Positions 41,683-50,328 of a stretch of 63,168 nt of DNA are shown piece by piece; the stretch's first letter is position 1; each line of letters starts with the position of its first letter. A program made the position numbers and the translations under genes. The stretch lies in contig NZ_VZPP01000021.1 of the NCBI RefSeq assembly GCF_008801475.1, positions 1 through 63,168 of the forward strand. Reading direction: 5' to 3'. The notes under the pieces are model-generated. The model had not been told where the DNA came from and ran no database searches. It saw only the letters and a list, made by a program, of their open reading frames with translations. Source of the stretch: Pseudomonas moorei (GTDB taxonomy: Bacteria > Pseudomonadota > Gammaproteobacteria > Pseudomonadales > Pseudomonadaceae).

Positions 41683-43380
41683 ATGAACGAAGACTTTTGG
41701 AAGGATAAGTACCCAGCTGGAATTGCTGCCGACATCAATCCAGACGAGTATCCGAATATTCAGGCAGTGTTGAAGCAATCCTGCCAACGCTTCGCCAACA
41801 AGCCGGCGTTCAGCAACCTGGGCAAGACAATCACCTACGGTGAACTGTACGAATTGTCCGGTGCCTTTGCTGCTTACCTGCAACAGCATACCGATTTGCA
41901 GCCTGGCGATCGAATCGCCGTGCAACTGCCCAACGTGCTGCAGTACCCGATTGCCGTCTTTGGTGCCATCCGCGCTGGCTTGATTGTGGTCAATACCAAC
42001 CCGCTGTACACCGCGCGGGAAATGGAACATCAATTCAACGATTCCGGCGCCAAGGCCCTGGTGTGCCTGGCCAACATGGCGCACCTGGCCGAGACCGTGG
42101 TGCCAAAGACTGGCGTCAGGCACGTGATCGTCACCGAAGTGGCCGACCTGCTGCCACCGCTCAAGCGCCTGTTGATCAACAGCGTCATCAAGTACGTGAA
42201 GAAGATGGTCCCGGCGTACCACCTGCCAAAAGCCGTCAAGTTCAATGACGTGTTGAGCAAGGGGCATGGCCAGCCAGTGGCGGAAGCCAGCCCGGCCAGC
42301 AGCGACGTGGCGGTGTTGCAATACACCGGCGGAACCACCGGCGTGGCCAAGGGCGCCATGCTGACCCACCGCAACCTGGTGGCGAACATGCTGCAGTGCA
42401 AGGCGCTGATGGGCTCCAATCTCAATGAAGGCTGCGAGATCCTGATCACGCCGCTGCCGCTGTACCACATCTATGCGTTCACCTTTCACTGCATGGCGAT
42501 GATGCTGATCGGCAACCACAACATCCTGATCAGCAACCCGCGCGACCTGCCGGCGATGGTCAAGGAGCTGTCGAAGTGGAAGTTCAGCGGTTTCGTCGGC
42601 CTCAACACCCTGTTTGTCGCCCTGTGCAATAACGAAGGTTTCCGCAAGCTGGATTTCTCGGCGCTGAAAATCACCCTGTCCGGCGGCATGGCCCTGCAAC
42701 TGGCTGCGGCCGAACGCTGGAAAGCGGTCACCGGTTGCGCCATCTGCGAAGGTTACGGCATGACCGAAACCAGCCCGGTGGCGACGGTCAACCCGATCCA
42801 GAACATTCAGATCGGCACCATCGGCATTCCCGTGCCGTCGACCCTGTGCAAAGTCATCGACGATGCCGGCGTGGAACGGCCAATGGGGGAAATCGGCGAA
42901 CTGTGCGTGAAAGGTCCGCAGGTCATGAAGGGCTACTGGCAGCGTCAGGAAGCCACCGATGAAATCCTCGACAGCGAAGGCTGGTTGAAGACCGGTGACA
43001 TCGCGCTGATCCAGCCCGATGGCTACATGCGCATTGTCGATCGCAAGAAAGACATGATCCTGGTGTCCGGTTTCAACGTGTACCCCAACGAGCTGGAAGA
43101 CGTACTGGCGACCCTGCCGGGCGTGTTGCAATGCGCGGCCATTGGTATTCCGGACGAGAAGTCGGGGGAGGCGATCAAGATCTTCATCGTAGCCAAACCG
43201 GGCGTGACCCTGACCAAGGAACAGGTGATGGAGCACATGCGCGCCAACGTCACCGGCTACAAGGTGCCGCGCTCCGTGGAGTTCCGCGATGCATTGCCGA
43301 CCACCAACGTTGGCAAGATCCTGCGTCGCGAGTTGCGGGATGAAGAGTTGAAGAAGATCAAGGCGAAGAACGCCGCCTAA
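41683..43380 (+). CDS. fadD1: Long-chain fatty-acid-CoA ligase, FadD1 type
   Basis: A 565-residue acyl-CoA synthetase with the same motifs as its neighbour (YTGGTTGVAKGAMLTHRN, EGYGMTETSPVAT, VDRKKDMILVSGFNVYPNELE, NVGKILRREL). It has its own promoter region, since terminator and REP DNA separate it from fadD2. In P. aeruginosa FadD1 prefers long chains. The ATG follows GAGGAGTGGGCTTCC. A terminator (43385-43410) closes the gene. Confidence 0.94.
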   Translation: MNEDFWKDKYPAGIAADINPDEYPNIQAVLKQSCQRFANKPAFSNLGKTITYGELYELSGAFAAYLQQHTDLQPGDRIAVQLPNVLQYPIAVFGAIRAGLIVVNTNPLYTAREMEHQFNDSGAKALVCLANMAHLAETVVPKTGVRHVIVTEVADLLPPLKRLLINSVIKYVKKMVPAYHLPKAVKFNDVLSKGHGQPVAEASPASSDVAVLQYTGGTTGVAKGAMLTHRNLVANMLQCKALMGSNLNEGCEILITPLPLYHIYAFTFHCMAMMLIGNHNILISNPRDLPAMVKELSKWKFSGFVGLNTLFVALCNNEGFRKLDFSALKITLSGGMALQLAAAERWKAVTGCAICEGYGMTETSPVATVNPIQNIQIGTIGIPVPSTLCKVIDDAGVERPMGEIGELCVKGPQVMKGYWQRQEATDEILDSEGWLKTGDIALIQPDGYMRIVDRKKDMILVSGFNVYPNELEDVLATLPGVLQCAAIGIPDEKSGEAIKIFIVAKPGVTLTKEQVMEHMRANVTGYKVPRSVEFRDALPTTNVGKILRRELRDEELKKIKAKNAA

Positions 43381-43384
43381 TCAA

Positions 43385-43410
43385 AGAGCCCCGCCGATGC
43401 GGGGCTTTTT
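43385..43410 (+). terminator. Rho-independent terminator after fadD1
   Basis: AGCCCCGC and GCGGGGCT arms around a short loop, followed by five T residues and preceded by A-rich DNA. Confidence 0.9.
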
Positions 43411-43432
43411 GTTAGTACTCTTGTGGCGAGGG

Positions 43433-43810
43433 TTATTGGCGGAACGGCGCGAAATTGACGTTGGTGCCCGCCGGGCGCATGTCCTGCAGGTACGAGTCCT
43501 TGTCGGCGCTCAGTTCCAGGCTCAATGCAGCCTTGCGCTTGCCCTGGTTGCGCACCACCAGGCCTTCGAGTTTCTCGCGCAGGAATACCGTTGGCACTTT
43601 CAGGTGCAACAGCTCGTCGGTTTCCGGGGTGTGCATCAGCAGGTGAATCCACTCGTACTGACCAATGGCCAGACGCGCGACCGGAATATCGAACCACCAA
43701 ATGTTGCGGTTGCGGTTCAATTCAGTGAAATGGCAGTTGTTGACGCCAAGCACAGCACCGCCGAGTTCCTGGTTTCTGCGGGCAATGGCCTGCTTTTTAT
43801 CGAGTTTCAT
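43433..43810 (-). CDS. Conserved hypothetical protein, 125 residues
   Basis: Starts MKLDKKQAIARRNQELGGAV and ends NVNFAPFRQ. No signal peptide or membrane segment. It has a basic N terminus, then beta-rich sequence (NRNIWWFDIPVARLAIGQYEWIHLLMH, KVPTVFLREKLEGLVVR). No family was recognised. Its place beside fadD1, converging with it, resembles that of PA3298 in P. aeruginosa, which suggests a conserved neighbour, but this is recalled gene order rather than a tested match. The ATG follows GTAGGAATGTT. Confidence 0.7.
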   Translation of the reverse strand: MKLDKKQAIARRNQELGGAVLGVNNCHFTELNRNRNIWWFDIPVARLAIGQYEWIHLLMHTPETDELLHLKVPTVFLREKLEGLVVRNQGKRKAALSLELSADKDSYLQDMRPAGTNVNFAPFRQ

Positions 43811-44009
43811 AACATTCCTACGGGATTGGATCTTCAGCGCCATGGCCTGAATACGTTGCGCATTCTCGGGGGTTGTCGGGCAAACATAAAGCCCAACCTG
43901 CGTTGAACGATGAAATGGCGAGGTGAAAATAAATGAAACTCCGTGCAAACGCCTCCGGTCAACCTTGTGTAACGACCTTTTTCATCGAGATGTTCACAGG
44001 AGAAACACC

Positions 44010-44201
44010 ATGAGCAGCACTGGCGATAAAGTTAAAGGCATGGCCAACGAAGCAGCCGGTAACGTCAAGCAAGGCGTGGGCAAAGTCACCGGTAATGACA
44101 AAATGCGCGCCGAAGGCGTGATGCAGGAAAAGAAAGGCGAAGCCCAACAAGCCGTTGGTAAAGCCAAGGATGCCCTGAAGAAAGGCATCGATAAGGCGTA
44201 A
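44010..44201 (+). CDS. CsbD-family stress protein
   Basis: A 63-residue hydrophilic protein with the CsbD repeat pattern GDKVKGMANEAAGNVKQGVG and GEAQQAVGKAKDALKKG. CsbD proteins are abundant, poorly structured general-stress proteins. The ATG has AGGAGAAACACC upstream, a strong ribosome site. It is monocistronic with a terminator at 44224-44251. Confidence 0.93.
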   Translation: MSSTGDKVKGMANEAAGNVKQGVGKVTGNDKMRAEGVMQEKKGEAQQAVGKAKDALKKGIDKA

Positions 44202-44223
44202 CTCAGCCTTTAATAAAGGCAAG

Positions 44224-44251
44224 AAACGGCCATCCGCGGATGGCCGTTTTT
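44224..44251 (+). terminator. Rho-independent terminator after the CsbD gene
   Basis: AAACGGCCATCC and GGATGGCCGTTTTT arms with a 2-base loop; strong and A/T-flanked, so probably bidirectional. Confidence 0.92.
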
Positions 44252-44378
44252 GTGTCAGCCTGAACTTGAACCCTGAAATTGTTTCAAAGTCGCCAGCTAG
44301 AGTATTTTGATGTAGAAAACGGCCCTTGAGTCGCCACGACTTAACCCACCATTTTGTTTGCGGCGAATGGAGACGCTA

Positions 44379-45335
44379 ATGATTTTCCCGGACATGAAAG
44401 GTCTGCCCTTGCATCGTGTGATGGTGCGCACGGTCACCGAGTTCATCGACGACGAGATGTCGACCTATGCCTCGGCGCTGGCCTATCAAATGCTGTTTTC
44501 GCTGTTTCCGTTCATTCTGTTCCTGATCGCCCTGATCGGTTTCCTGCACTTGCCGGACTTCTTCTCCTGGCTGCGCCTTCAATCTGAACTGGTACTGCCG
44601 CCTCAGGCCCTGGAGCAAGTGAACCCGGTGATCGACCAGCTCCAGCAGTCCAAGGGTGGGCTGCTTTCAGTGGGTATCGTGATCGCCCTGTGGACGGCCT
44701 CGGCTGGCGTGCGGCTGATGATGAGCGCGATGAACGCCGCCTACGATGTGGTCGAAGGCCGGCCGGCGTGGAAGCGTTTTCCGCTGTCGATCATCTACAC
44801 CGTCGGCGTCGCCGGCATGCTGTTGATTGCCGCCGCGCTGATGGTGCTCGGGCCACAAGTGATGGGCTGGATCGCGTCGCAAGTCGGCCTCGAATACTTC
44901 ATCGTCACGCTGTGGACCATCGCGCGCTGGCCGGTGATCGTGATTCTGTTGATGGTGGCCGTGGCCCTGATCTACTACGTGATGCCCGACGTCAAACAGG
45001 AGTTCCGCTTCATCACGCCGGGCTCGGTGCTGGCGGTGGTGGTGTGGATCATCGCGTCCCTGGGCTTCGGTTTCTACGTCAAGGAGTTCGCCAACTACAA
45101 CGCCATGTATGGCAGTATCGGCGCGATCATCGTGCTGTTGCTGTACTTCTATATTTCTTCCGCGGTGCTGCTGCTCGGTGCCGAGATGAATGCGGTGATC
45201 GAGCACATGTCCAAGGAAGGCAAGGACCCGGGTGAAAAAGTCCCCGGCGAGCACGGCCCGAGCATCGAACCCAAACACCATGTGTCGGGACTGGGCCGGG
45301 ATCACTCGCTCAAACCGACCACTGACGAAGCCTGA
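44379..45335 (+). CDS. YihY/BrkB-family inner-membrane protein
   Basis: A 318-residue protein with about six TM helices. YASALAYQMLFSLFPFILFLIALIGF, LWTASAGVRLMMSAMNAAYDV and FYVKEFANYNAMYGSIGAIIVLLLYFYISSAVLLLGAEMNA are typical of the YihY/BrkB family, once misnamed RNase BN. Possible roles are transport or envelope upkeep; none is proven. The start at 44379 has GGAG upstream; an in-frame ATG at 44367 is possible. It ends two bases before def, so the two are cotranscribed. The last ~35 residues are hydrophilic. Confidence 0.9.
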   Translation: MIFPDMKGLPLHRVMVRTVTEFIDDEMSTYASALAYQMLFSLFPFILFLIALIGFLHLPDFFSWLRLQSELVLPPQALEQVNPVIDQLQQSKGGLLSVGIVIALWTASAGVRLMMSAMNAAYDVVEGRPAWKRFPLSIIYTVGVAGMLLIAAALMVLGPQVMGWIASQVGLEYFIVTLWTIARWPVIVILLMVAVALIYYVMPDVKQEFRFITPGSVLAVVVWIIASLGFGFYVKEFANYNAMYGSIGAIIVLLLYFYISSAVLLLGAEMNAVIEHMSKEGKDPGEKVPGEHGPSIEPKHHVSGLGRDHSLKPTTDEA

Positions 45336-45337
45336 CC

Positions 45338-45877
45338 ATGATCCGTGAAATTCTGAAAATGGGCGATGAGCGCCTGCTGCGCATTGCCCCGCCAGTGCCG
45401 GCCGAGATGTTCGACAGCCCGGAACTGTGGCAATTGATCGACGACATGTTCCAGACCATGGAAAGCGTGGGCGGTGTCGGCCTGGCTGCGCCGCAGATCG
45501 GTGTCGATCTGCAACTGGTGATCTTCGGCTTCGAGCACAGCGAGCGCTATCCGGATGCCGAAGCGGTGCCGCAGACGATCCTGATCAATCCGTTGATCAC
45601 CCCGCTGAGTCCGACCCTGGAAGAGGGCTTCGAAGGTTGCCTGTCGGTGCCCGGTTTGCGCGGCGCCGTGGATCGTTATCAACACATTCGCTACGAGGGC
45701 TTCGACCCCAAGGGCGAGCCCATCGTGCGCATCGCCTCCGGGTTCCATGCGCGAGTGGTGCAGCATGAGTGCGACCACCTGATCGGCCGGTTGTACCCGT
45801 CGCGCATCCGCGATTTCAGCAAGTTCGGGTTTACCGAGGTGATGTTTCCGGACCTTGATCCGAACGCCGACGATTAA
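45338..45877 (+). CDS. def: Peptide deformylase
   Basis: A 179-residue metalloenzyme removing the formyl group from new N-terminal Met. The three family motifs are present: GVGLAAPQIG, EGCLSVPG (metal Cys) and QHECDHLIG (two metal His and catalytic Glu). It is not linked to fmt, so it is probably the second, accessory def copy of the genome. It follows the YihY gene by two bases. A degenerate REP pair lies after it (about 45888-45962). Confidence 0.94.
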   Translation: MIREILKMGDERLLRIAPPVPAEMFDSPELWQLIDDMFQTMESVGGVGLAAPQIGVDLQLVIFGFEHSERYPDAEAVPQTILINPLITPLSPTLEEGFEGCLSVPGLRGAVDRYQHIRYEGFDPKGEPIVRIASGFHARVVQHECDHLIGRLYPSRIRDFSKFGFTEVMFPDLDPNADD

Positions 45878-46015
45878 CGACGCAAAACCCTGCAGGCGCT
45901 GGCTTGTCAGCAACAGCGACGGAGCCATCACCGCCTGGAGCCGACAAGCCGGCTTCAGGCGGGCGTCACTTTGCAGGTTTTACAAACCGCAGCGTCATCC
46001 GCTCCGACTTTCCGA

Positions 46016-46444
46016 TCACCCTGTGGTCCTGACCAATGGTTCCAGGCCCATGGCGATCATCGGTTTGCTGCGGGCATAACGGCTCAGGCGCTCGGCCATG
46101 GCATAGGGCATCTCTGGATCGAAGACAAAGCCGCGACGCTCATAAAAACCGCGCAAGTCCGGGTGGCAGAACAGCCAGACGGGGTTTTCGGCGTCCTTCA
46201 CCGCGGCGGCGATCAACGCAGCAGCGATGCCTTGCCCGCGACAGGCCGGATCGACAAACAACCCCGTCAGCCAATGCCCGCCGGACACCGGACGCAAACA
46301 CAACGCCCCGACGATTTCGTCGCGCCGGGCAACCCACAATTGCGCGTCGCGGACCGCTTTCATCGAGGATTGGTGGGCGCGATAAAACTTGTTCATCAAC
46401 GGCCATAACGGCTCATCGAGCCGGGTGTATTGAGTGTTGGGCAT
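46016..46444 (-). CDS. GNAT-family acetyltransferase
   Basis: A 142-residue N-acetyltransferase. The acetyl-CoA motif is LTGLFVDPACRGQGIAAALIAAAV, and FYERRGFVFDPEMPYA is the usual GNAT ending. The acceptor substrate is unknown. Start chosen at MPNTQYTRLDEPLW, the first ATG that gives a normal GNAT N terminus; the longer frame would add 63 unlikely residues. Confidence 0.85.
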   Translation of the reverse strand: MPNTQYTRLDEPLWPLMNKFYRAHQSSMKAVRDAQLWVARRDEIVGALCLRPVSGGHWLTGLFVDPACRGQGIAAALIAAAVKDAENPVWLFCHPDLRGFYERRGFVFDPEMPYAMAERLSRYARSKPMIAMGLEPLVRTTG

Positions 46445-46547
46445 GGGACCGGACTGTCGGTGTGCAAAGCGGGCGATTATAAAAGAACGGGACCCCAAGG
46501 ATAGGTGTATACCTGATCTCACATCCCGTGTGAGTGGAGTACGCATC

Positions 46548-46658
46548 ATGTCCAAAGGTATGGATTCAAAGAAAGCAGCGAAGAAAAAACCGGCAAAAAC
46601 CGCCATTGAGAAGCGTGCGGAGAAGAAGGCCAAGAAGGTCGATATTTTCGGTCATTGA
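46548..46658 (+). CDS. Lysine-rich 36-residue microprotein
   Basis: MSKGMDSKKAAKKKPAKTAI onward to VDIFGH; 13 of 36 residues are Lys, with Ala and Glu making up most of the rest, like the tails of histone-like proteins. The start has GGAG upstream, and a hairpin (46670-46692) follows the stop. These support a real short gene rather than chance. A nucleic-acid-binding or intrinsically disordered role is possible; nothing is proven. Confidence 0.65.
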   Translation: MSKGMDSKKAAKKKPAKTAIEKRAEKKAKKVDIFGH

Positions 46659-46669
46659 TCCCGTGATCA

Positions 46670-46692
46670 GGGAGCCCGGTCCTCGGGCTCCC
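46670..46692 (+). terminator. Hairpin after the microprotein gene
   Basis: GGGAGCCCG and CGGGCTCCC arms with a 5-base loop; only a weak T-containing tail (GTTGTTCG), so termination may be incomplete. Confidence 0.6.
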
Positions 46693-46773
46693 GTTGTTCG
46701 TCCAGTGAAAAAATCTGCAAGAAAACCCGGCGTCGTTGCACAGAAGGGAATTGATCCCGATCCGAGCAACGCC

Positions 46774-47779
46774 ATGCCCCATTACTTCGATGCTGCCCAC
46801 CGAGAAGAAATCGAGACCCTGCGCCAACGCCTGACGGCTCGCACCGAGTGGCCGACCTGGCTGTTGCTGATCGGCGTTTATGGCGCCTGGTTCGGCATTG
46901 TCCTGGCCAGCCCGCAGTTGGGCCTGTGGTGGAGCACGTTGTTGCTGATTCCCCTGGTGGTGCTGTGGCTGTCGGTGCAGCATGAATTGCTCCACGGTCA
47001 TCCCACGCGCTGGCCAGCGCTGAACAAAGTCCTCGGCTACGCGCCATTCGCCGTCTGGTATCCCTACACCCTGTATCGCGACAGCCATTTGCTGCATCAC
47101 CGCGATGAAGACCTGACCATCCCCGGTCGCGATCCTGAAAGCCGCTACCTGAGTGCCGAGCAATGGCAGGGCAGTTCGTTGTTCGAGCAGGGCCTGCATC
47201 GGCTGAACAAAACCGTGCTCGGCCGCTTCGTCATCGGTGCGCCACTGGCCTTGCTGGCGTTGGTCCGGGAGACGCTGCAACGGCTCAAAAACGGCGATCG
47301 CCAGGCCTGGCTGATGTGGCTCAGCCATAGTGCGCTGACGCTGCTCATGTTGCTGTTCATTGCGCGCTTCAGCCTGATACCGGTGTGGCATTACCTGTTG
47401 CTGATCAGTGTGCCGGCGCTGTCGATTGCGATGATCCGCTCCTACTATGAACATCGCCCGCACGCGGCACCGCAGCAACGCACGGTACTCAACGAAGCGG
47501 CGTGGCCCTGGCGCTGGCTGTTTCTCAACCTCAACCTGCACCTGGTGCACCATGATTTGCCGGGGTTGCCCTGGTGACCTGCCACGGGCCTATCGCGCCC
47601 GACGCGAGCAATGGCTGGCGCGCAGTGGAGGGTTTCTGGTGCAGGGGTATGGTCAGTTGTGGCGCGAACATTGGGCGAAGGCCATCGACAGTCCACAGCA
47701 TCCGTTTCACCGAGACTTGCCCGCTCCTACGGGGGAGTTTGTTGCAGGGAAGATTTTTGATGACTCAAGACATTGCTGA
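46774..47779 (+). pseudogene. Fatty-acid desaturase gene with a C-terminal frameshift
   Basis: A membrane fatty-acid desaturase whose frame breaks at 47575. The intact part (267 residues from MPHYFDAAHREEIETL) has several TM helices and all three His boxes: HELLHGH, HLLHHRDED and HLVHH. It ends in HHDLPGLPW and then a TGA. In the next frame the sequence continues naturally as DLPRAYRARREQWLARSGGF and runs to a stop at 47777-47779, so about 67 codons are cut off. A 2-base loss in a WxDLP codon is the simplest cause. The metal site is complete, so partial activity is possible; a sequencing error is not excluded. The natural end overlaps the next gene by 20 bases. Confidence 0.8.
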
Positions 47780-48551
47780 ATTACTGATGTACGTCGCTCC
47801 CGAGCCCATCCGCCAGGCTAACGAACGCTGGCTGGCGCAGATCGTTGGGCGGCTGGGCGTCACGCGTCGTCATGTCGAGGATCTGCCATTGCTGGAACTC
47901 TGGCGATCCCCGCAACTGCTGTTGACCCAAACCTGCGGCTACCCGCTGATGACGGCATTGCGCGGTCAGGTGCGGTTGGTGGGGCGGCCACGCTATGAGC
48001 TGGCGGACAGCACCGACGGCCATCATTGCAGCCTGCTGGTGAGCCGGGCCATCAATACACGGCGAGCCCTGGCGGATTTTCGCGACAGCCGTGGCGTGAT
48101 CAATGGCGAAGACTCCAACAGCGGCATGAATCTGCTGCGTCATCGGCTGGCGCCCTTGCAGCGCGACGGGCGGTTTTTTGCCCAGGTCGGCATCAGCGGC
48201 AGCCACCGCGAAAGCCTGCGCTGGTTGCGCGAAGACCTGGCCGACCTGGCCGCCATCGACAGCGTGACCTTCGCCTATCTGGCGCGCCACGCCGAGGAAG
48301 AAGTGGCGGGTTTGCGTGTCGTCGCTCGCAGCGCCTTCAGCCCGACCTTGCCGTACATCACAGCTGCCAAGCTTAACGATGAGCAGGTCGAAGAACTTCG
48401 ACGGGTGATGAATCAAACGTTGCACGAATTACCGGATGTAGCGGAGTTACTGGGTTTGCGAGAGGTGTTGCCTGCCAGTGAAAGCGACTATCAGGTGGTT
48501 CTCGACTATCAGATGGAAGCCGAGGCGTTGGGGTATGGGCGGTTGCGCTGA
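47760..48551 (+). CDS. PhnD-like binding-fold protein without signal peptide
   Basis: A 263-residue protein resembling phosphate/phosphonate ABC-transporter binding proteins (PhnD fold): LLLTQTCGYPLMT, RALADFRDSRGVINGEDSNSGMNLLRH, GSHRESLRWLREDLADLAAIDSVTF and ARSAFSPTLPYITA are typical. No signal peptide is visible, so it is probably cytoplasmic, perhaps a sensor. No transporter genes adjoin. The ATG lies inside the natural end of the broken desaturase gene. The ligand is unknown. The 218 bases after it contain a degenerate REP and the palindrome at 48654. Confidence 0.8.
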   Translation: MTQDIAELLMYVAPEPIRQANERWLAQIVGRLGVTRRHVEDLPLLELWRSPQLLLTQTCGYPLMTALRGQVRLVGRPRYELADSTDGHHCSLLVSRAINTRRALADFRDSRGVINGEDSNSGMNLLRHRLAPLQRDGRFFAQVGISGSHRESLRWLREDLADLAAIDSVTFAYLARHAEEEVAGLRVVARSAFSPTLPYITAAKLNDEQVEELRRVMNQTLHELPDVAELLGLREVLPASESDYQVVLDYQMEAEALGYGRLR

Positions 48552-48653
48552 GCTTTTGGATGGGCGTCGACAGATCCATTTTTTCGCGGGCGAGCCGCGT
48601 CTGTGGGAACGTGGCTTGCTCGCGATGGGATTGATCAGACGGCGATCAGTTAA

Positions 48654-48668
48654 ATTCCATAATGGAAT
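48654..48668. promoter_or_regulatory. 15-base palindrome upstream of the ECF sigma gene
   Basis: ATTCCATAATGGAAT is a perfect inverted repeat about 100 bases before the sigma factor start, followed by AT-rich DNA. It is a candidate operator; the binder is unknown. It does not match Fur. Confidence 0.45.
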
Positions 48669-48769
48669 ATAAAAATGACATTTAAATATTATTAATGAAT
48701 AAGGCTCCTTGCTAGGATCGCGGCACCGGACCACCGGACATTCAGCGACCCCTGACCTTTGGAGCCTCT

Positions 48770-49318
48770 ATGTCCGGCGCCGACTTTTCCCATCGCAACG
48801 ACGTGGGCGGATTGTTCCGCGCCCATTACCCCTGGCTTTGCACTCGATTGCGCCAGTATCTGGGTTCTGCTTCCAGTGTCGAAGACATTGCCTCCGACAC
48901 CTTTGTGCAGTTGCTCGAGTCGCCCGCAGCCCTCTCCATCCGAGAGCCTCGTGCGTTGTTGACCACCATTGCGCGGCGCCTGATCTATCAGCGCTGGCGC
49001 CGTCGCGACCTGGAACGTCGCCACCTCGATCAGTTGCAACAGGTTGAACGGTTATCGGCGCCTTCGCCTGAAGAACTGGCGCAACTGACCCAGGCCTTAC
49101 ATGGCCTCGAGCGCTCCTTGGCGCGTCTTCCAGGCAAGGTCCGGGCAACCTTTCTGCTGTCGCGGATCGACGGTTTGACCTACCCGCAAATTGCCGCCGA
49201 ACTGGGCATTTCCCAGCGTTCGGTCAGCACCTATATGACTCGCTCCCAAGCCCTGTGCACCCAGCTCATCGCTAACCAATCCCTGAACCCGTTACTCCTG
49301 ACCCAGAGGTCCGCATGA
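48770..49318 (+). CDS. ECF sigma factor coupled to a binding protein
   Basis: A 182-residue sigma-70 family factor of ECF type resembling FecI. Region 2 is VEDIASDTFVQLLES; region 4 is LPGKVRATFLLSRIDGLTYPQIAAELGISQRSVSTYM. Normally such factors are followed by a FecR anti-sigma and a TonB receptor. Here neither is present: the stop overlaps the start of a periplasmic binding-protein gene (ATGA). What controls its activity and its target promoters cannot be told from the window. The upstream region is AT-rich and carries a 15-base palindrome. Confidence 0.85.
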   Translation: MSGADFSHRNDVGGLFRAHYPWLCTRLRQYLGSASSVEDIASDTFVQLLESPAALSIREPRALLTTIARRLIYQRWRRRDLERRHLDQLQQVERLSAPSPEELAQLTQALHGLERSLARLPGKVRATFLLSRIDGLTYPQIAAELGISQRSVSTYMTRSQALCTQLIANQSLNPLLLTQRSA

Positions 49319-50328
49319 AATCGATCAAAACCCTGCTCGGCAGTTCACTGCTGGCCCTGAGCCTGATGGCCAGCCAGGCACCGGCGGCGCAAAAAACCGC
49401 GCCCATCGACTTCGGCGACATCACGTGGGAGAGCGGCAGTCTGATTACCGAAATCCTGCGCCTGATCGTCGAAAAGGGTTACGGCTATCCGACTGACACC
49501 TTGCCGGGCAGCACCGTCAGCCTTGAGGCGGCGCTGGCCAAAAATGACATTCAAGTGATCGGCGAAGAATGGGCCGGGCGCAGTCCGGCGTGGGTCAAAG
49601 CCGCGGCGGAGGGCAAAGTGTTTGGCCTGGGCGACACGGTCAAGGGGGCCACCGAAGGCTGGTGGGTGCCGGAATATGTGATCAAGGGCGATCCACAGCG
49701 CGGCATCAAACCCCTGGCACCGGATCTGAAATCCGTGGCCGACCTGGCGCGTTACAAGGACGTGTTCCGCGATCCCGAAGACCCGAGCCGTGGGCGCTTC
49801 CTCAACAGCCCCACCGGCTGGACCTCGGAGATCGTCAACAGTCAGAAACTCAAGGCCTATGACCTGACGGCCAGCTACGTCAACTTCCGTACCGGCTCTG
49901 GCGCGGCGCTGGATGCCGAAGTGGCTTCGTCGATTCGTCGGGGTAAACCGGTGCTGTTCTATTACTGGTCACCGACGCCGCTGCTGGGGCGTTTCAAACT
50001 GGTCAAACTCGACGAGCCGGCCTTCGATGCCGACGCCTGGAAAACCCTGGCCGATGCCAGCAACCCGCACCCCAAAGGCACCCGCTCGATGCCGGCTAGC
50101 CTCGCCATTGGCGTGTCCGCACCGTTCAAGGCGCAGTACCCGGACCTGGTGGCGTTCTTCGAGAAAGTCGATCTGCCGATTGATCTGCTGAACCAGACCC
50201 TGGGCCAAATGAGTGAAAAACGACAAAAGCCGCGAGAAGTCGCCGAAGGTTTTTTGCGTGATCAACCGCAGGTCTGGAAAGGCTGGGTGCCGGGTGAAGT
50301 GGCCAGCAAGGTGAGCGCGAGCTTGTAG
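49315..50328 (+). CDS. OpuAC-type (glycine betaine/quaternary amine) binding protein
   Basis: A 337-residue secreted binding protein. The signal peptide MKSIKTLLGSSLLALSLMAS ends near APAAQK. The mature chain has DFGDITWESGSLITEILRLI, GEEWAGRSPAWVKAA, GWWVPEYVIKGD and LFYYWSPTPLL; the Trp/Tyr residues could form the aromatic cage that holds quaternary amines. No permease or ATPase gene follows, so it would depend on a transporter elsewhere, as orphan betaine-binding proteins of pseudomonads do. Its start overlaps the ECF sigma gene stop, so they are made together. Confidence 0.87.
   Translation: MKSIKTLLGSSLLALSLMASQAPAAQKTAPIDFGDITWESGSLITEILRLIVEKGYGYPTDTLPGSTVSLEAALAKNDIQVIGEEWAGRSPAWVKAAAEGKVFGLGDTVKGATEGWWVPEYVIKGDPQRGIKPLAPDLKSVADLARYKDVFRDPEDPSRGRFLNSPTGWTSEIVNSQKLKAYDLTASYVNFRTGSGAALDAEVASSIRRGKPVLFYYWSPTPLLGRFKLVKLDEPAFDADAWKTLADASNPHPKGTRSMPASLAIGVSAPFKAQYPDLVAFFEKVDLPIDLLNQTLGQMSEKRQKPREVAEGFLRDQPQVWKGWVPGEVASKVSASL

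Noticed and set aside
41608..43236. 542-codon open frame opposite fadD1
   Set aside because: Mirrors a similar frame opposite fadD2, which arises because the two fadD genes are similar; not an independent gene pair.
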